This document shows positions 48,101 to 59,900 of a stretch of DNA of 64,000 nt, piece after piece (the stretch's first letter is position 1; every line of letters starts with the position of its first letter). The notes beneath the pieces were generated by a model. The model worked only from the letters and a program-made list of their open reading frames with translations. It made no database searches and had not been told where the DNA came from. Location of the stretch: assembly GCA_038373885.1 (NCBI GenBank), contig JAWZYV010018234.1:248001-312000 (forward strand), read 5' to 3'. This DNA is from Cheiracanthium punctorium. Its lineage: Eukaryota; Arthropoda; Arachnida; Araneae; Cheiracanthiidae. The translations under genes were made by a program, and so were the position numbers.

Positions 48101-51100
48101 TGTTTCAGTCAGTAGCTAAAAATTACAAGGTATGGCATGTACTTGTGACATAGCAAGTAGCTAACATTTTCATGTAACAAACAGTCTCAAATGGTTAGTT
48201 TTTCTTATACAGCGAAACCTCTGAATAACGGGTATTCGTGAAACTATCCAAAAGTGACCGAATTTGATGGTGGTTATTGCTTAGACATTTAATATTTTGA
48301 AGAATCAAAATAAACAAAATAATAGGGACACAAATACATTAATTTAGCTTCACTAAATTTCATTTATTTTAATTAACATTTAAAAAATTGTTTAGACCCA
48401 GTTGCTTTTTTATAGGGGAGGAGGAAGCACATTTTTTCCCCAAAGTATTAATAATGCTTGTTGTTTTTACATACAATTCATCATCATTTTTCACTATGCC
48501 AAAATTTTGTATTGCCTAAAAATTTGTAAAAATATGCTTCAATATTAGCAGAGTTGCAACTAGTGGAAGGCAAGTGAGTCATGTCCCTCAAGCAACATGT
48601 AAACAGAGGCGCTAAAATTAAGTTTTGAACCGGGTGACAAACTCTGGTAAACATGACATAAACAGATATTAGTAGCATGCTTATTTTGGGGTGTGCCAAA
48701 TAAACTTTACAATGCTCACACTTTGAATTTTAAAAAGTTGAAAAGGGTATTCGTATGACTGTTAAGATTTCTTCACGGTGACGACGGGAGGCATCTGTTC
48801 GGAGTTCACTGTTCAGAGGTTAGCTCTAATGTTAATCCTATGGAGCACATTTAGTACCACATACGTAAACGGCCTTTGGAGGTCTCATTGTTCGAGGGTA
48901 GCCATTAACAGTGTTGTTTGAAAAAACTATGTGATTTTGGTACATAAATACAAATACACTAACATGCAAATACATTATGTCATGCACTTCAAAATTTTTT
49001 GAATGCCTCTTTACAAGCTGTACTATACACTGCAATATGCGATAATCCTGTATCAGTTGCGAGACTTTCAGAAAAAATTCTTAAAAATCGACAATTTAGT
49101 AGGATGTGTCACTTTTCAAAAATCTTTTGCAGTGCAATTCCATGTTACACATTTTTTTCTGAAAATTTTATGAAAGGCACTGCTGTTTCATTTATTACAG
49201 AAGGTAATATAGCTTATAAAGAATTATCCTGAATTTTTGGAGTCCCTGGGACAATTTCAATTTGTGTACCTAGACCATCAGGGAGATTTTGTTTCTTCGA
49301 ACTACACCCTTAAAGAAGGTTTCACTGCATTTGCATATTACATAGCCAAAGGGGCTTTTGTTTTTTCAAAATATTCTGAATACTGAAAATATTTTCGCTT
49401 ACATTACAAACTTTTCATTCTTTTAATTAATATATTAAATAGAAATGAGTAAATTAAAAATTCTTTTTATTGAATGTAACAAGAAACTTACATATTACAT
49501 GTGAAGAATGATGCACCAATAGTAGGAGAAGTATGCTGTTCAAACATTTGGCCAACATAACGATGAATGAAACTTGTTTTGCCCACACCTATAGTTGATA
49601 ACAGTTTAAAATTACATAAAAGTTTAAAATTACATAACAGTTTAAAATTACATAAAAGTTTAAAATTACATATCAATGCAAAAAAAATTGCAATACACAT
49701 TACAAGCCCTTTGCAACAAACCATCAATCCAAAACAACAAACTTATTTTAAAGGTTATCAGTTCATTAAAATGTTTCACAATCATGTTAAATTCTGAAAA
49801 TGTGTTTGATTTATCTGAAACAAATAGAACTCATAAAAGTTTACATCAACACATATATATATTTATTTAATATATTTCAATAGTTTAGACCAGAAACATC
49901 CACATTGTTTCTGGTCAATCAAGTGACATAAAACACAAATGGAATTATTTTATAAAAATAACTCTCAGGGACTATTAGGGACTCTATATTTACAATACTT
50001 TTCGGTATTGTAAATATAGCCAAGCTTGGCAAAATTTCCTACATAATATAAATATATTATAAACTAAAATCTCATTACATATAATCGACATTAAGCATTC
50101 AGAGAATGCATAAAAAATATCTGATGTCATTGGCAGTAGTAACTTTTTTATTGAAAAAAAAAAGTACATTTAATTAACTTAAGCATGTTTTATACAGTAA
50201 TGGTTGAGTGCTTTCTCATAACATGAAATAGCTGTGAAACGAGAGGTCCAGAGGAACTGGACAAGCAACAACATTTTGGAAGAGTTTAAGGTTTCTGTTG
50301 AGTATGAAATTAGGTCAAAACTGATAAACATTGCTCTGTGATGTCATATGACTCATTTCAGAGTAAGTCATCAGAGGGCACTGCCTCCATAACGATAATG
50401 GAGGGCAGTGGCAGGTATTATTTGCCTAACTTAAGTTGGGTGTCAATAAAATAAATTATGATGTAAATGGCAAGTACAAAATATGTTGAATTTAAAGAAA
50501 AAAAGTTATTAGGCATGCAAAATTGTCAGCATTTTTCTGTACCCTTCTCTTAAGACATTACTATCAGAAAAACATAGTATACTAATGTTAACACTGTCTA
50601 TTGTTGCTGTTGTTTCTTTTCTAAGATGCAAATTTTAAATAGCTTTAAGAACCAAATTATAAGTGATAGAAAAAAAGAGAATGTCCCTTCACAAACTAAA
50701 CCATGTATTTATAAATCAAAAACTACCATAAAATACCACAAAACTCCTGCCCCCCTAATTAAATGGCCGCTGCTTTTCAAAAGAATTTCATTGGTTTTTA
50801 AATTACGGAATAAACGCCTCTCTTTATATCTCTCCATTTAGTTCTGCATGTCTTGCACACACTTCTGTTTTCATTATATTTTAAAACAAAAAACCCTCAG
50901 TTCCATGCACATACATAATAAGCTTCAACTGTTAGCCAAAGATAGAGACTGCAGACAGGCCGAAGCTCAAAGAATAAAGCCTTTGTTCTCACAGACAGGA
51001 AAGACACTGGCACATAGTTACACTTGCCAGACATCCCAGTTTGACCAGGACAGTCCCAGTTTGCAGACAAAATCCCTGTGTCCCGGCCGGTTTATTTCAT

Positions 51101-54100
51101 GTTCTGGTAGAAACTAAATTTGATTATAGATGACCAAAAACGTCTAAAAATAATTAGCTTTGAAGGATTATTTAGAGTAATTACTTTGTCATTTATTTCA
51201 CTGTAGTGTATAAAAAGTGAAAGCTATAGAAGAGTGATGGTCTGCTAATAACTATTGTTCAAATTTTTATTCCTCATTCAAAGTGTTTCTTCTTACTTAA
51301 AGTAATTTACAAATATTAACATGCAAGAAATAAAATTTTTACATTTATATGCTTGTGTCATTTATTAATACCCCTGGTTTAGGTTCCTAATCAGTAACCA
51401 TTTATTCATAGCATTGAGAATGAACTACCCTCTCAAACACTCCAAAAACCCGCCAAAGGTGTGTTATACCCTTTGGGTGGGGATGTTAATAGTGCTACGC
51501 CTAATTATCTTCGCGAGGGATCTAGGCCAAGGGGTGTTGTCCTCCGCGGGGACTTTCTAAGGGATCCTAAAACCCGTAATTAGCAAAGTTTTCGAGAAAA
51601 CCACGGAAAACTCTGAATGGTTAGGTCGGCGGACGCAACCTGCTTTTGAGCGAGGTACCTACCGTCTCCCAGTTGAGAGTGCAAACGCGTTCAGCAGCAG
51701 GTCGGGCAAATGTACCCTTGAATACCCGTTACGCTGAGGCCATTCCAGTGTCCCGGTTGAACATTTCAGAAATCTGGCAAGCCTACACATAGCCCAATGT
51801 CACAGAATACAGGCTCAGCACTGGACTATCCAAAGAAACTTTTTTATGTTATTTTTTATGAGATTAGTCTTAAATATCTTAAATTGGCTTACATTAAATC
51901 GGGCACTGATTATTTAAAAGTGAAAACCTTAAAAGCTTCCTAAGTAGCAATAAATGTTTTAAAATAATTTATGGGAAGGAGGGGGTTTTTACAGTGTTGT
52001 AGTGCTAAAATATTTTTCCCCAGAACACATGACTCTGTAGGGACGGGGGGACAAGTTTATAGAAACCCATCATAAAGCCCAGCTTTTTATGTCAGTAACG
52101 AGTATAGGCGGTAATGTATTTTGAAACAAAAAAAACTTAACTGATCCAAGCAAAATGTAAATAAAAATTTTATAAGCAAAATGTAAATAACAAAAATTTT
52201 ATAAAATTATTATAAAATTTTATAAAATTATATTAAAAAAAAATAAGCCAATTTAAATTTTTTGCTATTCATTGTGGTGCCATCTAGTGATAAAAAACTG
52301 AAACTTCCAAATGCCGATAAATCATGCTTTTCTTTTGGAAAAAATGGAAATTTAATTCATTGAAAAATGATTCTGGATAACTGGTTTTCTGGATAAGAGG
52401 TTCCATACTGTATTAAAAAATGCTGTTTTACCAGCAATATTAATGAGAATTGAGCTAATATAAATATTTTTTATAAAGTAAAATTGTAATTGCTGAAAAT
52501 AAAGTTAAAGATAGATTTCAAAATTTAATTTTCTCAAAATGTCTTGAGGGGGGGGAGATTAATAATTATTCTGCTAATAAAATGAGCAACCTAATAAGGA
52601 CTGGTGCTAAAGACAACAAAAATTTTTTTATGCATACAGAGTTCAAGCAGTGGAATAGTGTACTAGTCAGGGTTGGAAAAAAGCCTGGTTCATTTTTTTT
52701 AAATGGGATTTTTTTGGTTTAAACCAGTTTTTTTGGGTTTTCTAAAAAATCCTTTTATAATTACCTGTTACATACTTATAAATAAAATTATTTGTAAAAT
52801 GTTCAAATAACAATGAATATTCTTTCTGAAAATAATTAAAACAAAGTAAATAAACAATTGTTGTTATACTTATGTGGACATTGAAATCATTCAATTTTAA
52901 TATTTTATTTAGAGATACTATTTTTTATATTTAGTATATAATATAATACAATATTAATTGTTTACTACATTTTACATGGAATCTTGCACATAGACATTAG
53001 ATTTATCAGTAATATTGGGGATAAGTTGTTCAAAATTATATTTTTAAGGTTTAAAAATAAGTTATTAAAACACAAAACCTATATTTTAGAAACAAATTAA
53101 AAATGCAGACTATAATTTAAGTTTAATTAATAATTCTTAATAATGATAAAACAATAAGGTATCTATTAGATTGATATAAAAACTTATTGTTGATACTTAT
53201 AAGGATAATTTTAAAAGATATCAGAACATATTCTATCTGTAGTACTCGGAATTATTGAGGCCCTTTACTGTTCAAGGGCTCTCCACTATGCTACAAATGG
53301 TTAGATTCGGTTCTCTTTCACATTATACAGAAATGAGGACAGCAAAATTGTAAAAAAAAAAAATAAATAAAAGAGGAAATCATGCACAATGTGAAATTTC
53401 AAGAAACAACAGAAAGTAAGGTGCGTGTTAAAATTTGGGACAAACCACAAAATAACCCATACAAACATTTTTTTTAAATGATACGGTAAAATTACACTTA
53501 AGGGTCATTCTGCAGTATTCATGTATTATGGCAAAATTTTGATATATTTGTACATTTTTTTTAATGTCAAAATATAAATGAGAAAGTTTGCAACTATTTT
53601 CAACGTTTTATCTACCACATTAACCAGATTCCTATAAAGTTCTATTTGTTGGTGAAAATAATTTTTTTAATTAATTAATAAAGTTTTGTTGTATACAAGT
53701 TATCACGAAAAATTGTTTTGAAAGTTCCTCCAGCAATTTGGATTTTTCTCTGAATTAAGTATTTTCACAAATAAATTTAATGAGTAAAAGCAGAAATATG
53801 CATTTACTTATTACCTTTAAAATTATTTTTTAAATTGTGTCATTAATTAATGAAAGCTGATTACTTTTGTTACACGTGGGACACATGATTTTAATTATAA
53901 GTACTGTAAGAAATTGCGACCAGAAATGAACACAATGTTAATTTAATTAATTTTAACATTATTAATGTACTCAAATTTATGTCAAAATCATAAAAGAATT
54001 TTTTTAATAAAATGTTTATTGTTAATATATAATTTAGGATTTTCCATATATAGTTCCATTTGGAATAATGATAAACATTTAAAAATGAAATATATGTTCC

Positions 54101-56020
54101 ATACAACTCACAAGTCTTCTTTGGCCCTTTCCCCCAGTTCCTCCATTGGTAGAGAAAAATGCCTCTGGCTATTGATTAGACTTTTTTTTTTTTTAAGGAT
54201 TTTATCATTTTCTGAGATGTAAGTATGGCAAGGAAAACCTGCTTTTGCCTAAAGGTTTCATAAAGGATAGATAGAAATATTTATCATTACACTCCCACAC
54301 AACACTTAGCCTCAAATAATAATTGTACATAGTTGATACTGCTTAGCCAACCGATCATACTCTTTATGTTGATCTAACTTTTTTTTCTTTTTTTTTTTTG
54401 CATAATTGACTTTATCAACCATCCAGGGGTTTTTATCATTTTTTATTTTCAGACGATTGTTTTTTCACTCTTTTAGGGGCCATAGTGCTTCTTCTCAAAT
54501 AAAGATTTTTCCTTAATTTAAATAATCTTTTAGGTAAATATGTATTTAGAATGTTATTGTACAATAAGTGATCCCAGTTTTATCTTTGTTTTCTGATGAA
54601 AATCAATTGATAAGTTAAAATGTTTCAGTATTTCAAGCAAGCTACATTTTCACCAATAATAGCTATAATTAACTTTATGTGTTTATGTACTTGTATATTA
54701 TTTTGCAGATAATGCAGCCAATTATGCAGAAAAGTTATAAACATGTTGTAAAAATTAAATTTCAGCTTAAGTTTTAAAATCAGAATTCTGCATTTTGTCC
54801 CGTACACAACACATTTTTATTTACCATAACCAGCTTTAAAATTAAATGATATAATATTTTAATTCAATAATTCAGGAAGCTAGTTCACAAACTGAAAAGA
54901 AAAAAAATATATTCAACTGCCATGAATATTATTAGTTAAAAAATTAAAAATAGGCTCAAAATTGTTACATAGGGAACAAAAAGAAATTAATCATTAAAAG
55001 TCTCTGATAAAATATTATTTTAATTTTATTTCACATAATACTACCAAGGTTTAAGATACGGTTGCATTTTTCGCATAATGCAAAAAGACTTGTCAAAATG
55101 CTAAAATGAAACTAATGGGCTTTTGCTTTTTTGCAAAAGTATTCAGAAAAAAATTGGAACTGAAAAATAAAAGAGAAACAGGCATAAAAATAAAAACTTC
55201 CTTTATGGAATGGTTATAGAATGGTTGTGGGGACAATCTTTGATTACCACATTGAATTGAAATATTAAGCCTGTACATCTATAATTTTCAAGACCACTGC
55301 AAAAACAACAGAGGAAAAGGAGATCAGACACCATCTCCCGGAGAGAAAAATTGAATTATCCTTTTAGCATTTTGCTAAAGCTTTTTCTCTTATTTTAGCT
55401 TTTCTGTTAAAAAAATTTTGAGCTCAATTTAAACCCTGAATACTACTATTAAAAATGCTTAATTGAACATAAGAACTTTTGATGTAAAATAAAATATTTT
55501 TTGAGTTATAGTTAAAAATATAATGTCCCATGCGTAACAAATTTTTCTGGATGATTGCAAACAAATTGCTCTAATTTTTATTTGATTAAAAATATAGATT
55601 TTCTGTAGCTTGAATAGAAGTGTCATTTTAAGCTTTGATATATTAAACTTTTTATTTAAAAAAAATTAACTTGTTAATTCAAATATTGTGTGGAATGAAT
55701 GACCCCTAAATTCTATATTTCTAAAAGAAAAAAAAAAATCTTTAATTTAGAATTTTTGAGAAAAACAGATTGATTCTGAACACATAATTTAAGTTAGAAT
55801 TACATAAAATGAGGGATAAAAGCAGTTTTGCAACACAAGAAAGAGTTCTGAAGTACAACACCTTAAAAATAATCATGCTACAATTAATACACATATGATA
55901 ACTATTACATATTTTTGTGTTTGTGCATGCAAAACATGGAATGATAAAGATAAGAAAAACTAAATATTGAAACAAACCTTGGGCTCCGAGAATTACAACT
56001 TTAGCTTCTGGCACATGCAT
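39114..56020 (-). CDS. Rab family small GTPase, Rab5/22/31-like (6 exons)
   Basis: Coding exons: 55978-56020, 49492-49588, 45025-45094, 43990-44083, 43454-43609 and 39114-39286. All have GT/AG borders and phases that join, giving 210 aa. G1 is GAQGVGKT (residues 12-19), interrupted by intron 1; the switch I region is SPTIGASF (35-42); G3 is WDTAGQERF (59-67), followed by APMYYR; G4 is NKCD (118-121); G5 is ASA (147-149). The C-terminus has an acidic run (DDDDDEE) and ends LLCC, the di-cysteine geranylgeranylation site that anchors Rabs to membranes. PTIGASF plus APMYYR resembles the Rab5/Rab22/Rab31 group (endosomal traffic), but the subfamily is inference and no gene symbol is given. Gln64 of the switch II (DTAGQE) is kept, so GTP hydrolysis should be normal. 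It is divergent from RTRAF; the introns carry many transposons. Confidence 0.92.
39945..40295 (+). repeat. Tandem duplication, two ~165-bp copies
   Basis: TAAAAGATATCTCTGCATC, CAGGAAGTGCAATTTT and AACTGAAACATGGT appear in the same order in two adjacent copies (about 39945-40111 and 40133-40295), about 90% alike by eye. No coding. They lie in Rab intron 5. Confidence 0.7.
40912..41202. mobile_element. Possible Tigger-like MITE
   Basis: Flanked by TA at 40910-40911 and 41203-41204, with ends CAGAGGAGTCTTGACTT and (reverse complement) CAGTGGACTTGCAGTAC. Similarity between the ends is weak, so the call is tentative. Confidence 0.4.
41388..43384. repeat. Satellite-like array bounded by 16-bp inverted repeats
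   Basis: GAAGTAAAACTTCTTT (41388-41403) recurs inverted at 43369-43384. Between them, diverged units repeat a core of GTGTTCTTAAACCGTTGTTCC, TCTGGAGGTTGGGTT, AGAATCCAGG and AGTGTCCAT at roughly 75-120 bp intervals (for example near 41458, 41584, 41664, 41942, 42890 and 43245). It is interrupted by the hAT element 42067-42869. The whole unit may be a transposon whose interior is tandem repeat. It lies in Rab intron 5. Confidence 0.65.
42067..42869. mobile_element. 803-bp hAT-type element nested in the satellite array
   Basis: Termini TAAGGCGACCATA and (reverse complement) TAAGGTGACCATA match except at one position, and TGTTACAT is repeated exactly on both sides (42059-42066 and 42870-42877). 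The subterminal regions share GGGGACA and CTGTCCTCGAAT-type motifs. No long transposase frame exists, so it is non-autonomous. Confidence 0.88.
44280..44560 (+). repeat. tRNA-derived SINE-like element
   Basis: GTGGCCCAGTTGGTTGAAGC is A-box-like and CCTGGTTCAGTGCC is B-box-like, about 55 nt apart on the plus strand, followed by a non-tRNA body (CCTCTCTCGGCTGTTGTGGG). No certain target duplication was found. It lies in Rab intron 3. Confidence 0.5.
45488..45619 (-). repeat. tRNA-derived SINE, copy 1
   Basis: The minus strand opens GTCCCAGAGTAGCTCAGTGG (A box) and contains GGGCTCGATCCCCA (B box), then a tail ending CACTCCAACTTGCCTAAT. The loop lacks the invariant T before the anticodon position, and the ends do not pair as an acceptor stem, so it is not a tRNA gene. 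It is about 90% like copy 2 at 45807. Confidence 0.7.
45807..45915 (-). repeat. tRNA-derived SINE, copy 2 (head truncated)
   Basis: Same tail and B box as copy 1 (GGGCTCGATCCCCAGCTC ... CACTCCAACTTGCCTAAT) in the same orientation, but the A-box part is replaced or degraded. The two copies are 300 bp apart in Rab intron 2. Confidence 0.7.
46264..47407 (-). mobile_element. hAT transposon with palindromic 8-bp target duplication
   Basis: Ends TAGGGTCTGGATTTATATGC and (reverse complement) TAGGGCCCGGATTTATATGC are flanked by CTCATGAG on both sides (46256-46263 and 47408-47415). Subterminal zones are full of TATGCA/TGCATA motifs. The interior has a C-terminal transposase fragment on the minus strand. 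It lies in Rab intron 2. Confidence 0.9.
46564..46947 (-). pseudogene. hAT transposase C-terminal fragment
   Basis: A 127-codon open frame ends YKYAPIVSCDVEMSFSVFKEYFP, matching the hAT dimerisation motif YAP(I/V)-S-x-D-V-E-R-S-F-S, with the usual Arg replaced by Met. The upstream catalytic region is missing and the frame stops soon after the motif. It is probably the remains of a full transposase after internal deletion. Confidence 0.75.
48210..49327. mobile_element. Tigger-type non-autonomous element
   Basis: The left end CAGCGAAACCTCTGAATAAC follows a TA (48208-48209). The right end, as reverse complement, is CAGTGAAACCTTCTTTAAGG; the right flank is CA, not TA (mutated). It shares GTTCAGAGGTTAGCTCTAATG and GCCTTTGGAGGT with the element at 33006-34208. 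No transposase was recognised. It lies in Rab intron 2, just 3' of exon 2. Confidence 0.75.
49603..49674 (+). repeat. 18-bp minisatellite, 4 copies, next to a splice acceptor
   Basis: AGTTTAAAATTACATAA(A/C) repeats at 49603, 49621, 49639 and 49657. On the gene's strand it ends 13 nt before the AG acceptor of Rab exon 2 (49589-49590), so it replaces the usual polypyrimidine/branch region. Confidence 0.9.
51024..51785. mobile_element. hAT-like element interrupted by a SINE
   Basis: The left end (TTGCCAGACATCCCAGTTTG) and the reverse complement of the right end (TTGCCAGATTTCTGAAATG) share TTGCCAGA, and both are followed inside by ..CCGGGACA-type motifs. The SINE-like block at 51480-51706 sits inside. 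No clear target duplication was found, so boundaries are approximate. Confidence 0.45.
51480..51706 (-). repeat. Second copy of the 14327-type SINE
   Basis: Shares with 14327-14557 the blocks AACCAC(A/G)GAAAACTC, GGTTAGGTCGGCGGACGCAACCTG and CCGTCTCCCAGTT in the same order and orientation. Its B box is mutated (TTTTGAGCGAGG where the other has TTTCGAACCAGG). Confidence 0.7.
51786..55977. other. Rab intron 1, right part: nothing identified
   Basis: AT-rich intron sequence with T-runs (54182-54194, 54380-54399) and no recognisable exon, RNA gene or complete transposon. Short frames on both strands are chance frames. Confidence 0.4.
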
Positions 56021-56807
56021 TTTGATTCTGAATTAAACATGCTGACACATGCAATCTTTATATAACATAACTATAAAACACAAGTGCAATCTTTATTAGG
56101 GAGGAAGATATAATGAACAACTTAAACAAAACAAAACTTTTACATAATCATAAAAAAAAAAGAAATTACGAAAGAATAAAACTTGCAGTGTACATGACTA
56201 ATGCATACAGTATCGTCTTCACAAAATGGTGGATTTTAGTCCAATAATAAAACGAGACTTTAAACTATACTTTAGTATTCAATAAGATAAAATTTAACAA
56301 TATGCCCTTTTAAGAAAAGTAGTCGAGCTTGGATTAACATATTCATAACATACTATATTGTATAGGATATATATAGATTTATATATATGTTTTTAGAATA
56401 CAGATTTCAGATTAAAACTCATTTTGGTAGTAATAAACCACAACATTTTCGCCATGAAATTACATTAGTAAATACTCGTAACATCAATAGTATAAATGTT
56501 GAAACCAACATTTGAAGCTTAATAATACGCTTACTTGATCTAGAAACTAACTAGAGGGACGGAAATGTAGCGTCATACAAAACAGCATTCCAAACAAGAT
56601 TCGTGTGTGCAATCATGCTTAACTGACACGGTGTTTCAGTTTCGTTTCTACAAAAAAATTAATTCAGTGCAAACTAAGTCAAAATATACTTACTGTGTTA
56701 TAAAATGCACTGCTCTGAAAATAAAATTTAAGATAAATTAGATATTTTAGCAAAGAATAAATGGAATAAATCTAGAAAAGTACTTAGTGCGTTTCACATG
56801 CAGACAA
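56021..56807. promoter_or_regulatory. Upstream region of the Rab gene
   Basis: The region between the Rab start codon and the LINE insertion. It must contain the Rab 5' UTR and promoter unless an upstream non-coding exon exists. I see no clear TATA or CCAAT arrangement; a weakly CpG-containing patch lies near 56560-56650. Confidence 0.35.
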
Positions 56808-56819
56808 TAGTAATGTTTA
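56808..56819. repeat. Target-site duplication, LINE 3' side
   Basis: TAGTAATGTTTA, identical to 62317-62328. The pair frames the LINE and proves it inserted by retrotransposition at this site. Confidence 0.93.
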
Positions 56820-56917
56820 TGTTGTTGTTGTTGTTGGTTGACGGTGATCTGGGGTATGTAGCTGCATTCTACGAATGGCTTTGCACCCCTGAATATCCAA
56901 GTTCAAGCAGTCGTAAT

Positions 56918-59900
56918 CTAGGAACAGTCAGTGGCCAGGAGAAAAGCAACGAGGTGCAGAGCGCGGCTGCTACCATGGACGGCTAAGTCGCAGATGTTTT
57001 CAAACGACGCGTCATGCTGATGGATGTGGAGGCGAGCGAACAGGGTTCGGCGCTGGCTTCGGAAGCGGCGGCAATCCAGTAGGCGGTGGTCGGCTGTGTC
57101 AAGGACATCGCATTCAGGGCACAGAGGAGACGAGACTAATCCAAAGCGAAAGAGCACCGCTCTAGTAGGCAGGGTCCGGGTGCGCAGACGGGAGAGTAAA
57201 ACCTCACCCCGCCGGGGGAGGGCAAGCTTCCGCAGCTCCCAGCTGCGTTTAGTGAGATGGGAGAACGTTAACGCGTACTTGCTCGAGATCCAGGTGGTGG
57301 AATCATCCATCCAGTACTCCTTACGGATTTGGTTGAGGAGATCTTCTGGAGAGATCCAGTCGAGGCTGTCAGAGGGGGCAAGGTGAGACCGGGCAAGCTG
57401 GTCCGCCTCCACGTTACCGGTGAGTCCACGGTGGCCCGGGACCCACACAAGATGAATGTTCGAGAAGAGAGTTAGTTTTGCCACAAGCTCGTTGTGGACT
57501 TTTAAAATCGTCGCTGCGGATTTGTAGTTGGCCGCTTTAAGTGCCAGAAGAACAGAGAGGCTGTCTGAAAAGAGCACAAGGCTACCCGCCGAGGGCGGAC
57601 ACTGCAGCGCCAGCCAGATGGCCAGAGCCTCTGCCGAAAAAATAGAGTTGACTGTGTGAATGGCTTTGGAGCGGCCCGACCCCAGGGTCAGGTCGAAATA
57701 TGCGATACTGGTACGAGTAGAGCTCTTGGAAGCATCAGTAGCAATCATCTGCCAGCCATTCCACCTTGGAAACTCGGCACGGAACAGTTGGCTGGCTCTG
57801 TTCTCGTCGAGAAACGTCGACTGGAAGGGGAAATCGTTCGTCGAAATCTCCAAATTAAGTGACGTGGAGGGGAGGGGAAGCTCCCACTTAATAATGTGAG
57901 AAACTGAAAGTTGGAGCCTGTCGAGAATAGAGAGAGTTTGGGATACGAAATGAGACCCAGTACTCGCGGAAGCGAGGGAATCAAGCTGGAGAGGGGAGAA
58001 AGAGCCTAAGGCAAGGTGGCGGATCAGGAACCTATCCCTCATCAGGGCGTGAGATTCACTGAGGGGCAAAGATTTCGCTTCCCTACGCAGCAGGAGGAGA
58101 GGGGTCCATTTGGGGAGACCTGTGGCAATCCTGAGAGCAGCATTCAGCAGGGGTTCCAATTTCTTTTTGGCCGACAACCCGGCGGAAGAGTGTAGGGGGC
58201 TGCCAAACGAGCAGGGAGAAAGTATTGTAGCCTGGGCCAGTAAACGCAGGTGCCGAGTAGAGATGCCCTGAGAGACACTAGCAATGCTCTTGAAAGCGTT
58301 AAGCCGGGCGAACCCCTTGTTCCGGAGGAGCGCGAGATGGCTGGACCACGACAGGTTAGCGGAAAACTGGAGGCCAAGAATGCGCATCTCCGTATTCCAG
58401 GGGATGCTTTGTCCATTGATGGAGAAGGGATAGTCCGGTTTCCGACGTTTATTAGAACAGTTCATTGCCTGACTTTTATCGGGGCTAACCCGCAAATTCC
58501 AGTACGAGCCCCATTGTGTGACACAATGTATCGCTTCCTGGAGGTTTCTGTGCGCCGTGTCGTAGCAGGTGCTGGCAGCGTACAAAAAAATGTCGTCGGC
58601 ATAGAGCAGACAGGAGGTGTTGGAGGGAACGGCTTCAAAAATGTCCCGCATGTAAAAGGAAAATAACAGGGGTGACAGAACACAGCCCTGCGGGACCCCA
58701 ACCAACCACGGGCGGGGGGGGGAGCAACCCTCCCCCCACTTAACTTGGGAAGTTCTCTGCGAAATAAAGGTGAAAATCCACCGTACAAGCTGCCCGTTGA
58801 GGCCAGCCGTCAGAAGTTTCAAGGCGAGGCCGTCATGCCAGACCGAGTCGTAGGCCGCTTCCAGATCCAGAGAGACCAGGACCACGTGTTTCTTTTGCCT
58901 CCGAAGCGAGAGTAAGTCGTCGTAGAGTCTCGCAAGGGCAGCGGTGCAATCTCTGAAGGGAAGGAACCCAAAGTGATATTCGTGGAACGGAGAGTTCTGA
59001 AGGGACCAGTACGTAAGGCGACTGAGGATCATCCGTTCAGTAATTTTCGCAGGAACCGAGGTAAGTGAGATAGGGCGATAGGAGGAGAGACTGTCCGTGG
59101 GACGCCCAGGCTTGGGAATCGGGAAGATAATTGACTCTCTCCACGACGGGGGAATGTAGCCGGTGTTCCACGAGTCGTTAATGAACTGGAGCAGCACCCG
59201 ACGACCGTTGTCGTCCAGGCTCCGAATCAGGCGAATGGAGAGGCGGTCCTTGCCAGGGGAACCATTGGAGGACGCCCGGATGGCGGACTCGAGTTCAGTG
59301 AGCGTGAAGGGCCGGTGAAGGCTGTCGGTGATGCGGCTGAAGTCCAGGGGGATAAAGGAGGACGGGGCAGGCCTAGAGAAAGCCTCAGCAAAGGCCATTG
59401 CAATGTCACGATCCGAGGGGGACCGGTTCCCGGGCAGAAGTATCAGTCTGTGGGAGGTGGGAGAAGCGGTATGGAGTCTACGTAAGGCCTTTATGATCTT
59501 GTAGATCGAGCCTGAACCGCTCGCGGACCTGCAGGTCTCGTACCAATGCCGACGGGACGCCGAGCGTATTTCCCGCTTGAGCAAAGCCGAATACTTTTTA
59601 TACTGAGCCCAGAACTGGGGCGACAGCCAGGTTCTCGCCTTTCTCAAAAATTTCCTCTTCTGACCCAGAAGGAAACTACATTTGCTGTTCCACCAAGGCG
59701 CACCGCTGCGTGAATGGATGATGGTCGATTTGGAAGCCTGAGCAAGACATTCTGAGCATGTCTGAAGGAAGTCCTGGTAGTCAGCGGGAGGGGACTCCTT
59801 CAGAGCGCCGTTAAGCCGGGACTGAAGCAGGCAATAGTCGTAGCGCACCCGCAAGTGGGCGCGCTGCCCACCAGGGCCGTTGGTAGAAATGGAAAGCGTG

